Source of the DNA: Atopobiaceae bacterium
Lineage (GTDB): Bacteria > Actinomycetota > Coriobacteriia > Coriobacteriales > Atopobiaceae
NCBI GenBank assembly: GCA_017941705.1
Contig: JAGAVX010000146.1
Span: 20,806 to 84,805, forward strand
Length of the DNA stretch: 64,000 nucleotides
Reading direction: 5' to 3'
Position 1 is the first letter of the stretch; the number at the start of each line of letters is the position of its first letter. Under the pieces are notes generated by a model. It was not told where the DNA came from and did no database searches. It was given only the letters and a program-made list of their open reading frames with translations. Made by a program: the position numbers and the translations under genes. Positions 35,479 to 44,142 of this stretch are shown piece after piece.

Positions 35479-38400
35479 ATGAAGTTGAATCGTAGCCTAA
35501 GGCGCATTTGCCTGCGCAAGACACTTGCCGTTATCACAAGCGTATCGATGGTGTGGAGCCTTGTGCCCGCTGTCCCCGTGCACGCTACCACGGAGGAGCG
35601 CTGGTCGGATGCCATCGATGCGATGCTTGCCTCGGGTGAGTATGCCGATGGCGAGGCAGTCGTGGCGCTACTTGGGGACGAGGACCATGCGCTTGCCGCG
35701 CAGGCGGAGCTCCCCGTGGACGACTTCGAACCGCTCATGGAAGTAAGCGGGCAGGCAGTCGGTATGGCGGAGGGAGATGGGCTGGTAGCCCAGTCTGCTG
35801 ATGAGGTGACGCTCTCGCTCGTGAGCTCGGATAGCCTGTCTACCGAGGAGATCCTGCGATCGCTGGCCAACAATCCTCGCGTGGCCTTTGCCGAGCCCAA
35901 CTACTATGCGGAGCTTGCTGAAGAGGATGGCGTTGAGGCCATCGCGACCGCCACGGCAGAGCTGACCGTTGGCTATGCGGTGGAGGACGAGGTCGCCGAG
36001 CTTGACGTCGTGGCGGATGGGGCTGACGAGACGCTGGTTGCAGCGGATGGCGAAGCTCTCGAGGCATCCGAGCAGCAATCCGAAGCAGAGGCGACGGAGC
36101 CGCTCTCCTTTTCGAGCATCGTGCCCCAGGCAAATGGCGTCGTCAATGACCTCAGGCCCCTGCAGTGGGGCAACTGGGATACGACTGCCCAGGGCATGCG
36201 CTCTCCCAGTACGACGGGCAACTGGTCTGTCAACGTGCCCGACTTTGACACGCCCGTGGTGGGGGCCAACATGGAAAACGAGGTCGTCGTGGCCGTCCTT
36301 GACGGTGCCGTGCACTTTACCAATCCTGATCTCGCTGACCGTGCCTACACCTTTAGCCCCGAGCTGCAGGCAGAGCTTGGCTGCGACGTACACGGCTTCA
36401 ACGCCAGCGCCGAGTCCGAGGACGGCAAGCTGGTCTATCATTCGAACTTCTCCACCGATGGCCACGGCACGCATTGCGCGGGCATCATCGGCGCTTCGTG
36501 GGATGGGCGTGGCATTAGTGGCGTGGCGTCTAAGGCGAGAATCGTCTCGGTGCAGATGGCGGGAACGCGCACCGAGGGGGAGAATGGGAAGACCTCGCTC
36601 GGCAACGGCCTGCGTGCCTTCGGCTTTGTCAAGCGTGCCAATGAGGCCGGTGTGGGCATACAGGTCACCAGCAGCTCGTGGGGCTTCGACCAGACGAGCA
36701 AGGCGCTCAATGCTGCCATGTACGAAGTGGGGCAGAAGCAGGGTGTCGTGAGCGTTCTGGCTGCCTCCAACTCGGCACGCAACAACGATACCGATCCATA
36801 CATGACCTCGTCCTACAAGGACAATCCCTACGTCATCACAGTCGCGGCAACCGACCAGTTCGATGGGCTTGCGAGCTTTAGCAACTATGGCGCCATGACG
36901 GTCGAGCTTGCGGCGCCGGGTGTCGACATCCTCTCGACGGCGACAGAGGGCGACAGCATGTACATTCCTGGAGCAGCTGGCTCGGACATTCTGCTTGAGG
37001 ACTTCGAGAGCGATACTCCTGCTGTGACTGTCCAACAGATCGACAATGACGGGAACCTGGTCAGCGAACCTGCCACCATCACCGCGCAGACGCACCTCAC
37101 GGGCGAGCACGGCGTCATGGTGCCCATCGACCCCAAATACAACATTGGGGAAAGCAGCTGGTTCCCCATTTACACCAAGGGGATTCGTCTTGACTTTGAC
37201 CTTGCGAAAGTCCAGGCGCAGACCGGCGTCGATGTCGTGCGGGCGCTTGCCTCGGCGGAGGACCTCTATGTGGGATTTGGTCTCACCACCGACAGGGATT
37301 GCCAGTTTGCCACGCTCGATTACGTCAAGTCAAACATGACGGGCGGCGAGGAGCTGCCGTCAGGTGGCAAAGGCGGCGTCTCCAATGGGTCGATTACCAG
37401 CGCCTTTGCACCCCTCGCTGCAGGGGATGTGGAGCGTAACGTCGACGGGCTAAACGGTCACCTTGTGGTCGATCTGTTCATCACAGCAGACGAAAACACC
37501 TCGCGCATCTATCTTGACACCATCGCCATTGGCACCGAGAAGGTCCCTTATGTCTACAAGTCAGGCACCTCCATGGCATGCCCGATGGTCTCGGGCGCTA
37601 CGGCAGTGCTTGCCTCCCAGTCAGGGCTTACGGGTGCCGAGCTGGCGTCGCTCGTGCGCTCCAAGATTAGGATTCCCGACGCAGGCGCCCTGCCGGTGCG
37701 TACGGGTGGCGTGTTCGACTTCAACATGCAGGGCTCTCCTGACGGTGGGGAGAACGCGCTTGCCCCGGCCATCACGTCGATGAAGGTCGAGGGGGCGACG
37801 GTCACGTTTGCCGGATCAAACTTTGGCACGAAGCCGGGGTCGATCGGCCTCTCGCGTTATGTGGTGGCGAAGGACGGCATGCCAGTGGAAGCAGAGGTCA
37901 GCTCGTGGACCGATAGCGAGGTGGTGCTCATCCTGGCCGAGCCATTCACGGGCATCCTTTGCGCAACGATTGCCAATGCGGCGGGCAAGCACGACAATGC
38001 CATCAAGTTCGTGAGCAAGGGCGAGACGGTCTTTGAGCAGGATCTGCCCTTTGCCTCCGATACGGGCGAGCCGTTCATGTTTGATGGCCTAGGTGACTTC
38101 GAGACCAGAGGACCGTTGGTGGGCTTGGGCTGCAAGCTCTATTACCTGCCGGCCGAGCAGCCGGTGGAGGAGTCTCCCGCCTATCAGAGCATGCTCTGCT
38201 TTGACCTCAAGACCGAGGCGTGGTCTGCGGCTCCCAGTCTTCCCGAGCCTCTGCAGGGTGTCTCTGCCGTCATGTACGACGGCAAGCTCGTCGTGGAGGG
38301 TGCGACCATGCAGGTGCTTCCCTCGGGCGAGCCGACCCTCGAGTTTGTTGGCGACGAGGAGGTCGAAGAGCGTGTCTACGTGTACGACCCGGCGGCATCC

Positions 38401-39279
38401 GCATGGTCGCGCGCCTCGAATGAGGGCATGATCGAAGGTCAGACCATCGTCAATAACGACGGAAAACTCATGCTGGTAGGCGGTTTGCTGATGACGACCG
38501 CTCCCGACGACCCCAGCTATAAGTACTCTTCGCCCGCGCCTGCCTATAGCTACAACCTGAGCGGAGGTGCGATTGAGGAGCTCTATCCCGTCTATGGCCT
38601 CATGAAGAACCCGCAGGCTATTGCCAGGAACGGCAACCTTTACCTCTACAATCCCAAGAGCTACGAGATGTCGTTGGTGATAGACGGGAAGCCGAGCATG
38701 AACTACGACATGCTTCCCACGCCTGCGAATGACACTCGTGACAGCTACTCGTCCGAGCAGGAGGTCGTCGATCCCTTCCTTGGCTGGGGCGTGCTGATGA
38801 ACGCAACCGACGGCATCATCTTTGTGGGACCTCCCGCCGCGGACGGCTCGAGCGAGACCTACATCCTTCGCGACGGTGCCGAGAAGTTCGTGCCGTACGA
38901 GAAGCGTGCGTCGGAGGACCGCGTGTACAACCCCGCGGCCTGCACCTACCGTGGACGGCTGTTTGTCATCGGCTCGTCGTGGTTTGAGCCCGGCACGCGT
39001 CTCTTCCGCGCCACGGCGATGGACGTGCCCGAGTACCCGGGTGACATACCTTGCGAGAAGGATCCCGCGCCTGAGCCGACCCCTGCGCCTGTGACGCCAA
39101 GCAAACCGACAAAGGACGCTACGAAGACCGCATCGGCAAGCAAGAGCGTGGCGAAGAGTACGTCGAAGGCGCTTCCCAAGACGGGCGATGACGCGGTTGG
39201 CGTGGCCTTCATAGCGGCTGCGGGCACGCTTGCCCTCTGGCTGGGGCTGACCGAACGCAAGCGGAAGGCTCAAGCCTAG
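35479..39279 (+). CDS. Cell-wall-anchored subtilisin-like serine protease with Kelch-like region
   Basis: A 1,266-residue secreted S8 peptidase. A signal peptide (to about residue 38, P-V-H-A-T) is followed by a propeptide-like region to about 220. Catalytic residues are D275 (A-V-L-D-G-A-V, where D-T/S-G is usual), H329 (G-H-G-T-H-C-A-G) and S698 (S-G-T-S-M-A-C-P). About 200 residues are inserted before the serine. Then come an IPT/TIG-like domain (about 760-850) and Kelch-like repeats (about 880-1190). A P/K-rich linker, L-P-K-T-G at 1232-1236, a helix and a basic tail give sortase anchoring. ATG 35479 follows AGAGAG. No sortase in the window. Confidence 0.92.
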   Translation: MKLNRSLRRICLRKTLAVITSVSMVWSLVPAVPVHATTEERWSDAIDAMLASGEYADGEAVVALLGDEDHALAAQAELPVDDFEPLMEVSGQAVGMAEGDGLVAQSADEVTLSLVSSDSLSTEEILRSLANNPRVAFAEPNYYAELAEEDGVEAIATATAELTVGYAVEDEVAELDVVADGADETLVAADGEALEASEQQSEAEATEPLSFSSIVPQANGVVNDLRPLQWGNWDTTAQGMRSPSTTGNWSVNVPDFDTPVVGANMENEVVVAVLDGAVHFTNPDLADRAYTFSPELQAELGCDVHGFNASAESEDGKLVYHSNFSTDGHGTHCAGIIGASWDGRGISGVASKARIVSVQMAGTRTEGENGKTSLGNGLRAFGFVKRANEAGVGIQVTSSSWGFDQTSKALNAAMYEVGQKQGVVSVLAASNSARNNDTDPYMTSSYKDNPYVITVAATDQFDGLASFSNYGAMTVELAAPGVDILSTATEGDSMYIPGAAGSDILLEDFESDTPAVTVQQIDNDGNLVSEPATITAQTHLTGEHGVMVPIDPKYNIGESSWFPIYTKGIRLDFDLAKVQAQTGVDVVRALASAEDLYVGFGLTTDRDCQFATLDYVKSNMTGGEELPSGGKGGVSNGSITSAFAPLAAGDVERNVDGLNGHLVVDLFITADENTSRIYLDTIAIGTEKVPYVYKSGTSMACPMVSGATAVLASQSGLTGAELASLVRSKIRIPDAGALPVRTGGVFDFNMQGSPDGGENALAPAITSMKVEGATVTFAGSNFGTKPGSIGLSRYVVAKDGMPVEAEVSSWTDSEVVLILAEPFTGILCATIANAAGKHDNAIKFVSKGETVFEQDLPFASDTGEPFMFDGLGDFETRGPLVGLGCKLYYLPAEQPVEESPAYQSMLCFDLKTEAWSAAPSLPEPLQGVSAVMYDGKLVVEGATMQVLPSGEPTLEFVGDEEVEERVYVYDPAASAWSRASNEGMIEGQTIVNNDGKLMLVGGLLMTTAPDDPSYKYSSPAPAYSYNLSGGAIEELYPVYGLMKNPQAIARNGNLYLYNPKSYEMSLVIDGKPSMNYDMLPTPANDTRDSYSSEQEVVDPFLGWGVLMNATDGIIFVGPPAADGSSETYILRDGAEKFVPYEKRASEDRVYNPAACTYRGRLFVIGSSWFEPGTRLFRATAMDVPEYPGDIPCEKDPAPEPTPAPVTPSKPTKDATKTASASKSVAKSTSKALPKTGDDAVGVAFIAAAGTLALWLGLTERKRKAQA

Positions 39280-39322
39280 GGCGTGTGTGCAGCGGTGCCT
39301 GTCCCCAACGCACGCCCTAGGC
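39274..39322. repeat. GGTGCCTGTCCCC palindromic repeat that supplies both flanking stop codons
   Basis: GCCTAGGGCGTG (39274-39285) pairs perfectly with CACGCCCTAGGC (39311-39322), and the loop carries GGTGCCTGTCCCCAACG. The TAG in the left arm ends the subtilase gene and its complement in the right arm ends nrdG, so the element separates two convergent genes and may terminate both. Confidence 0.82.
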
Positions 39323-40039
39323 GCGGCGGAATTCGAAGCTCTCAAATAGCTCGGCGATGCCAGTGGGCGTATCGGAGGGGTAGACCGTCTCGTTGGGCAG
39401 CTCGCCCGTGGTTCCCTGATGGCGGTAGGCTTGCACGGCCCAAGTGCGTACGCCGCGCGCGGCAAGGTCCTGGCCGATGGCTGCGATGTCGTCACTCGTA
39501 AGAAGAGCGGGATGCCAGGTGGTGCGCGCCTCCATGGCAACGCCGGCGTCAAGGATTGCGTCGAGGCTTGCTTGCGCGAGCTTTCCTGTACCTCGCGCAA
39601 GCGTCACGCTATCGTACTTGGCCCACGGGGCCTTGACGTCGATGCCGACCCAGTCGATATGGGGGAGGATCCGCTCTAGCCGCTCAGGATAGCCCCCACA
39701 GGTGTGGAGCCCGACCTCAAAGCCCATCTCGCGTGCTCTGCGGGCTGCGTCTATGGTGGCCTCCTGTGCCAGCGGCTCGCCCCCTGAGAACACGACGCCG
39801 TCTAGGAGGCCTCGACGCTGGTCGAGAAAGGCAAACAGGTCCTCGTCCGTCTGCGTTGCAGCGCCAAAGGATTGCAACAGGTGGTTCTGGCAGTAGGGGC
39901 AGCGCCACGGGCAGCCGGCGAGGAAGGCGACACAGGCAAGCTTGCCTGGCCAGTCGACGGTGGAGAACGGGGTGATGCCCCCTATGAGAAGAGAACGCCG
40001 ACCGTCGGGCAGACGGCCGGCGTTGGATGCAGAAGCCAT
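39317..40039 (-). CDS. nrdG: Anaerobic ribonucleotide reductase activating protein (radical SAM)
   Basis: A 240-residue radical SAM enzyme that installs the glycyl radical on NrdD. The 4Fe-4S motif is C43-P-W-R-C47-P-Y-C50 (C-x3-C-x2-C), preceded by T-P-F-S-T-V-D-W-P-G-K and followed by F-S-G-G-E-P, the SAM-binding G-G-E motif. It lies 9 bp after the separate glycyl-radical-domain gene, so the two are likely cotranscribed. Its stop codon lies inside a palindromic repeat. Confidence 0.92.
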   Translation of the reverse strand: MASASNAGRLPDGRRSLLIGGITPFSTVDWPGKLACVAFLAGCPWRCPYCQNHLLQSFGAATQTDEDLFAFLDQRRGLLDGVVFSGGEPLAQEATIDAARRAREMGFEVGLHTCGGYPERLERILPHIDWVGIDVKAPWAKYDSVTLARGTGKLAQASLDAILDAGVAMEARTTWHPALLTSDDIAAIGQDLAARGVRTWAVQAYRHQGTTGELPNETVYPSDTPTGIAELFESFEFRRA

Positions 40040-40048
40040 GTCGTGCGT

Positions 40049-40246
40049 CTAGTTGCAGCAGACACCCGGCTCGACAAACTCGACGCGCTCGTGGAACTCG
40101 CCCTTCTTGCCGGTGTTGTAGAACGAGACGGGACGGTAGTAGCCCATGACGCGGGTCCAGACCTCGCAGGGCTGGCGCTCGTCGTTGGAGAGCTCGACGC
40201 CGTCGACGATGACGCCGTTGCTGGTGAGTTCGCTCTTGTTGACCAT
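40049..40246 (-). CDS. Stand-alone glycyl-radical domain of anaerobic ribonucleotide reductase
   Basis: A 65-residue protein equal to the extreme C-terminus of class III NrdD. Its segment W-T-R-V-M-G-Y-Y-R-P-V-S-F-Y-N and then G-K-K-G-E-F-H-E-R is the glycyl-radical loop, with G35 the radical site. The larger nrdD gene upstream ends just after its zinc-binding cysteines and has no such loop, so the enzyme appears split in two chains. It has its own ribosome site and ATG, 120 bp after the nrdD stop. The C-terminus ends G-V-C-C-N. Comparable short NRDD-domain proteins exist in other anaerobes. Confidence 0.85.
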   Translation of the reverse strand: MVNKSELTSNGVIVDGVELSNDERQPCEVWTRVMGYYRPVSFYNTGKKGEFHERVEFVEPGVCCN

Positions 40247-40300
40247 GGTTCCTCGTTTCCTTGATCACATGCTACATTTGGTAGCAACAATCTTACAGAT

Positions 40301-40316
40301 ACACAATATATGGCGT
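40301..40316. promoter_or_regulatory. NrdR box upstream of the glycyl-radical-domain gene
   Basis: ACACAATATATGGCGT matches the NrdR consensus ACACwATATATwGTGT at 14 of 16 positions. It lies 55 bp before the 65-aa gene, in the gap after nrdD, suggesting an internal NrdR-controlled promoter for this gene and nrdG. A convincing tandem partner is not seen. Confidence 0.6.
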
Positions 40317-40366
40317 CAATGGCGATTCCTGATGTGTCATGAGAATCGCTGCGATGGTACGTCGGC

Positions 40367-42382
40367 CTAGTGCGCCGCCCCACGATTGCGCTTGGCGATG
40401 GCAAGCTCCTCGTCGCAGATCGGGCAGTAGGCATGCTCGCCCGCGATGTAACCATGCTTGGGGCAGATGGAGAACGTCGGCGTCACCGTGATGTACGGAA
40501 GGCGGAAGTTCTCGAGCGAGCGCTTGACCAGTTGCTTGCATGCCTCGGCGCTCGACACGCGCTCGCCCATGTACAGGTGCAGCACCGTGCCGCCGGTGTA
40601 CTTCTTCTGCAGCTCCTCCTGCTCGCGCAGGGCCTGGAAGGGGTCGGTCGTGTATCCCACCGGCAGCTGCGAGGAGTTGGTGTAGTACGGCTCGTCCTTC
40701 GTGCCCGCCTGGATGATGTCGGGGTAGCGCTTGCGGTCCTCGCGGGCAAAGCGGTAGGTCGTGCCCTCGGCCGGCGTGGCCTCGAGGTTGTACATGTGGC
40801 CGGTCTCCTCCTGGAACTCGACCATCTTCTCGCGCACGTGGTCGAGGATGCGGATGGCCATCGCACGGCCCTCGGCGGTGGTAATGTCGTCGGCGTCATT
40901 GCTAAAGTTGCGGATCATCTCGTTCATGCCGTTGACGCCGATGGTGGAGAAGTGGTTGCGGAGCGTGCCAAGGTAGCGCTTGGTGTAGGGGAACAGGCCG
41001 GCGTCGATGAGGCGCTGGATCTCCTTGCGCTTGAGCTCGAGCGAGGTCTTGGCAAGAACCAGCAGGTAGTCGAGCTCCTCGATGAGGGCCTCCTCGTCGC
41101 CCCGGTGCTTGTAGCCCAGACGCGCCATGTTCATGGTGACGACGCCGATCGAGCCAGTCTGCTCGGCCGAGCCAAACAGGCCGTTGCCGCGCTTGAGCAG
41201 CTCGCGCAGGTCGAGCTGCAGGCGGCAGCACATACTGCGCACCATGTGCGGCTCGAGGTCGGAGTTGACGAAGTTCTGGAAGTAGGGGAGACCGTACTTT
41301 GCCGTCATCTCGAACATGCGCATGGCGTTCTCGGAGTCCCAGGGGAAGTCCTTGGTGATGTTGTAGGTGGGGATGGGGAAGGTGAACACGCGGCCCTTGG
41401 CGTCACCCTCGGTCATGACCTCGATGAACGCACGGTTGACCATGTCCATCTCTTCTTGCAGGTCACCGTAGGTGAAGTCGACGGGTTCGCCGCCCACCAG
41501 CGGCACCTGGTTGCGGATGTCCTCAGGGCAGGTCCAGTCGAAGGTGAGGTTGGAGAAGGGCGTCTGCGTGCCCCAGCGGGAAGGGACGTTCATGTTGTAC
41601 ACGAAGCCCTGCATCTCCTGCTTGACCTCCTCGTAGGAGAGGTGGTCGACGCGGATGAAGGGGGCGAGGTAGGTGTCGGTCGAGCTGAACGCCTGTGCGC
41701 CAGCCCACTCGTTCTGCAGCGTGCCTAGGAAGTTGACCATCTGACCCATGGCGGCGCCGAGGTGCTTGGGAGGCGCGGATTCGACCTTGTTGGCGACGCC
41801 ATTGAAGCCCTCGTTGAGCAGGGTGCGCAGGCTCCAGCCGGCGCAGTAGCCACTGAGCATGTCGAGGTCGTGGATGTGCACCGAGCCGTTGCGATGCGCG
41901 TCGCCAACTGCAGGCGGGTAGACGTGGCTGAGCCAGTAGTTTGCGATGACCTTGCCTGACACGTTGAGGATGAGGCCTCCAAGCGAGTAGCCCTGGTTGG
42001 CGTTGGCGTTGACACGCCAGTCGGCACGTGAGAGGTACTCGTTGACCGATCCGGTCACGTCGATATAGGTCTCACGGTCGCGACGGGTCTGCGTGCGCTT
42101 CTCGCGGTAGACGATGTAGGCGCGGGCCGTCTCAAAGTGATTGGCGGTGATAAGCGTCTGCTCGACGATGTCCTGGATCTCCTCGACGGTGGGGGAGGCT
42201 CCCTCAAAGCGGTGCGCGATGACCTTGCAGACCTGACCGGAGAGAATGATGGCCTCGTCAGGCCCGAACTCTCCCGTTGCGCCGCCGGCCTTCTCGATGG
42301 CGGCAGTGATTTTGTCCTGGTCAAAGGTCGTGAGCGATCCGTCGCGTTTGACGATGGAAGTGGGGTAGGCGATAGGCGACAT
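40367..42382 (-). CDS. nrdD: Anaerobic ribonucleoside-triphosphate reductase, catalytic part without glycyl loop
   Basis: A 671-residue class III reductase that makes dNTPs without oxygen. An ATP-cone domain fills residues 1-95 (I-V-K-R-D-G-S-L-T-T-F-D). The catalytic barrel follows, with family segments H-I-H-D-L-D near 175 and T-Q-T-P-F-S-N-L-T-F-D near 280. The C-terminus has the zinc-site segment C-P-K-H-G-Y-I-A-G-E-H-A-Y-C-P-I-C, where normal NrdD continues to the R-V-x-G-Y radical motif; here the chain stops. That missing part is encoded by the next gene. Two NrdR boxes precede it. Confidence 0.93.
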   Translation of the reverse strand: MSPIAYPTSIVKRDGSLTTFDQDKITAAIEKAGGATGEFGPDEAIILSGQVCKVIAHRFEGASPTVEEIQDIVEQTLITANHFETARAYIVYREKRTQTRRDRETYIDVTGSVNEYLSRADWRVNANANQGYSLGGLILNVSGKVIANYWLSHVYPPAVGDAHRNGSVHIHDLDMLSGYCAGWSLRTLLNEGFNGVANKVESAPPKHLGAAMGQMVNFLGTLQNEWAGAQAFSSTDTYLAPFIRVDHLSYEEVKQEMQGFVYNMNVPSRWGTQTPFSNLTFDWTCPEDIRNQVPLVGGEPVDFTYGDLQEEMDMVNRAFIEVMTEGDAKGRVFTFPIPTYNITKDFPWDSENAMRMFEMTAKYGLPYFQNFVNSDLEPHMVRSMCCRLQLDLRELLKRGNGLFGSAEQTGSIGVVTMNMARLGYKHRGDEEALIEELDYLLVLAKTSLELKRKEIQRLIDAGLFPYTKRYLGTLRNHFSTIGVNGMNEMIRNFSNDADDITTAEGRAMAIRILDHVREKMVEFQEETGHMYNLEATPAEGTTYRFAREDRKRYPDIIQAGTKDEPYYTNSSQLPVGYTTDPFQALREQEELQKKYTGGTVLHLYMGERVSSAEACKQLVKRSLENFRLPYITVTPTFSICPKHGYIAGEHAYCPICDEELAIAKRNRGAAH

Positions 42383-42444
42383 GGCGGCTCCTTGTGTGCA
42401 GATGGGTGACTCGGCATCCCCCTAGCGGACACCGAGCGCATAGA

Positions 42445-42493
42445 ACACAATACCTTGTGTTTGTTACCGATTCAAGAACACCAGATATTGATT
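42445..42493. promoter_or_regulatory. Tandem NrdR boxes upstream of nrdD
   Basis: ACACAATACCTTGTGT (42445-42460) fits the NrdR palindrome well. A weaker copy, ACACCAGATATTGATT, starts 33 bp away at 42478. Paired boxes about three helical turns apart are the usual NrdR arrangement, so repression of nrdD by NrdR is likely. The nrdR gene is not in the window. Confidence 0.7.
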
Positions 42494-42619
42494 GTGCGAG
42501 CTCGGCGAACGCAAGTGGGTTATTGCAGGTAAACCCTATCAAGTGCCTCTGACAGATATTGTCGGACGTCATCGGTGGACGGTGCTTGCGTCATGGCGCA
42601 GCGTGGCGGAGGCTTGAAT

Positions 42620-42654
42620 CCAGTGTGACAACAACGATTGATGTGTCACACTGG
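42620..42654. promoter_or_regulatory. Perfect 11-bp inverted repeat, candidate operator
   Basis: CCAGTGTGACA and TGTCACACTGG are separated by 13 bp and lie 94 bp before the Ldh2-type dehydrogenase gene. The symmetry and AT-rich spacer suit a dimeric regulator, but the pattern fits neither Rex nor CRP/FNR spacing. Confidence 0.5.
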
Positions 42655-42747
42655 CCGAGAGTTGCTGCAGGATATCTCGCCTACGCGGTGGCAATCGTGG
42701 CAAGATGTCGATGAGTGGTGACGCTGCGTACAGATGGGAGGCTTGCC

Positions 42748-43866
42748 ATGACGACCGATAACCGGCCCTATATCCCGTGGGAACTGATGAACGACTTCCT
42801 TATCGATGCCTTTGTTGGCTATGGCGTTCCGCGCGAGGACGCGGCCATATGCGCTGACGTTCTGCTCGAGTCGGACCGCCGCGGCATCGAGAGCCACGGC
42901 TGCAACCGATTCAAGCCCATCTACATCGACCGCATCGTAAAGGGTACCTTGCTGCCGGTGACCAATCTCGAGATCGTGCACGAGACGCCCACCACGGTGG
43001 TGGCTGACGCGCATGACGGCATGGGCATGGTGGCATCGCATCGCGTGATGACGCGGCTGATCGAGAAGGCGAAGACCTACGGCATGGCGGGTGGCGCGAT
43101 CCGAAACTCCACGCACTATGGCATCGCCGGCTACTGGGCGACCATGGCCAGCAAGGAGGGGATGATCGGCCTCACGGGCACCAATGCGCGTCCGTCCATC
43201 GCGCCGACCTTTGGCGTCGAGAACATGCTGGGAACCAATCCCCTAACCTTCGCGCTGCCCACCGACGAGGAGTTTCCGTTCTGCATCGACTGCGCTACGT
43301 CGACCGTGCAACGCGGGAAGATCGAGTACTACGCGCGCGAGGGCAAGCCAACGCCTCCGGGCATGGTGGTGGCCAACGACGGCGGCGAGCTGACTGACTC
43401 TCAACAGATATTGCAGATGCTGGTGGATGGGACCGCCGCGCTCACCCCCTTGGGCGGCGGTCCCGGCGACGAGATGTGTGGCTACAAGGGCTATGGGTAC
43501 GCCACGGTGGTCGAGGTCCTCTCTGCAGCCTTGGCAGGAGGCGAGTTCATGAAGGCGCTTACGGGCGTCGCGGCGGACGGCTCGCCACAGATGTATCACT
43601 TGGGCCACTTTTTCTTCGTGGTGGATCCCGATGCCTTTGCTGGTCGTGAGACCTTCCGCAAGATTGCCGGCGACATCTGTCGAGCGCTGCGTGCCTCGAG
43701 GCGAGCGCCCGGGTACGAGCGAATCTACACTGCCGGCGAGCGCGAGTGGATCGCTTGGCAGGATCGAAAGGACAAGGGCGTGCCCGTTGGTGAGGCCGTG
43801 CAGGCAGAGATACTCGAGGTGCGAGACAGCCTTGGCCTGCCGTACGTCTTCCCGTTTGAGGGATAG
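42748..43866 (+). CDS. Ldh family NAD(P)-dependent oxidoreductase (malate/L-lactate dehydrogenase type)
   Basis: A 372-residue member of the Ldh2/MDH2 family, which reduces 2-oxo acids such as pyruvate, oxaloacetate or 2,3-diketogulonate with NAD(P)H. Motifs include S-D-R-R-G-I-E-S-H-G near 41-50, with the catalytic histidine, N-S-T-H-Y-G near 116-121 and G-T-N-P-L-T-F-A-L-P near 160-170. The family fold is unlike classical lactate dehydrogenases. ATG 42748 is preceded by GGGAGG. The specific substrate cannot be read from sequence. A perfect inverted repeat lies upstream. Confidence 0.9.
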   Translation: MTTDNRPYIPWELMNDFLIDAFVGYGVPREDAAICADVLLESDRRGIESHGCNRFKPIYIDRIVKGTLLPVTNLEIVHETPTTVVADAHDGMGMVASHRVMTRLIEKAKTYGMAGGAIRNSTHYGIAGYWATMASKEGMIGLTGTNARPSIAPTFGVENMLGTNPLTFALPTDEEFPFCIDCATSTVQRGKIEYYAREGKPTPPGMVVANDGGELTDSQQILQMLVDGTAALTPLGGGPGDEMCGYKGYGYATVVEVLSAALAGGEFMKALTGVAADGSPQMYHLGHFFFVVDPDAFAGRETFRKIAGDICRALRASRRAPGYERIYTAGEREWIAWQDRKDKGVPVGEAVQAEILEVRDSLGLPYVFPFEG

Positions 43867-43953
43867 CCGGAACGGTGGCCGCGGGGGGTGCCTCTGCCCA
43901 CTAGAACGGTGGCAGGGGCTCCTCTGCAACCGGATTTTGTCGCTGCCTACTTA

Positions 43954-44032
43954 GCCGGTCCCCTAAATCTCAACCGAGAATTTTCAAAACGTGGGAAAAC
44001 GTTGCGGCTCGATCGAGATTTAGGGGACCGGC
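43954..44032. repeat. Perfect 18-bp inverted repeat, TTTAGGGGACCGGC type
   Basis: GCCGGTCCCCTAAATCTC (43954-43971) pairs perfectly with 44015-44032 across a 43-bp spacer that itself contains AACGT...AACGTT. The GGGGAC core recalls the other intergenic repeats. No T-run follows directly. Confidence 0.75.
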
Positions 44033-44142
44033 GAAGTAATGACCCTCAAACTCGTCTGTCGCTGCTTTGAGAGGTGGGCTTTTGGGTATCGTCTTCATAT
44101 AATGAAAGACGCAGGCACGATGCGGTTTACGGAAGGCTCGTC

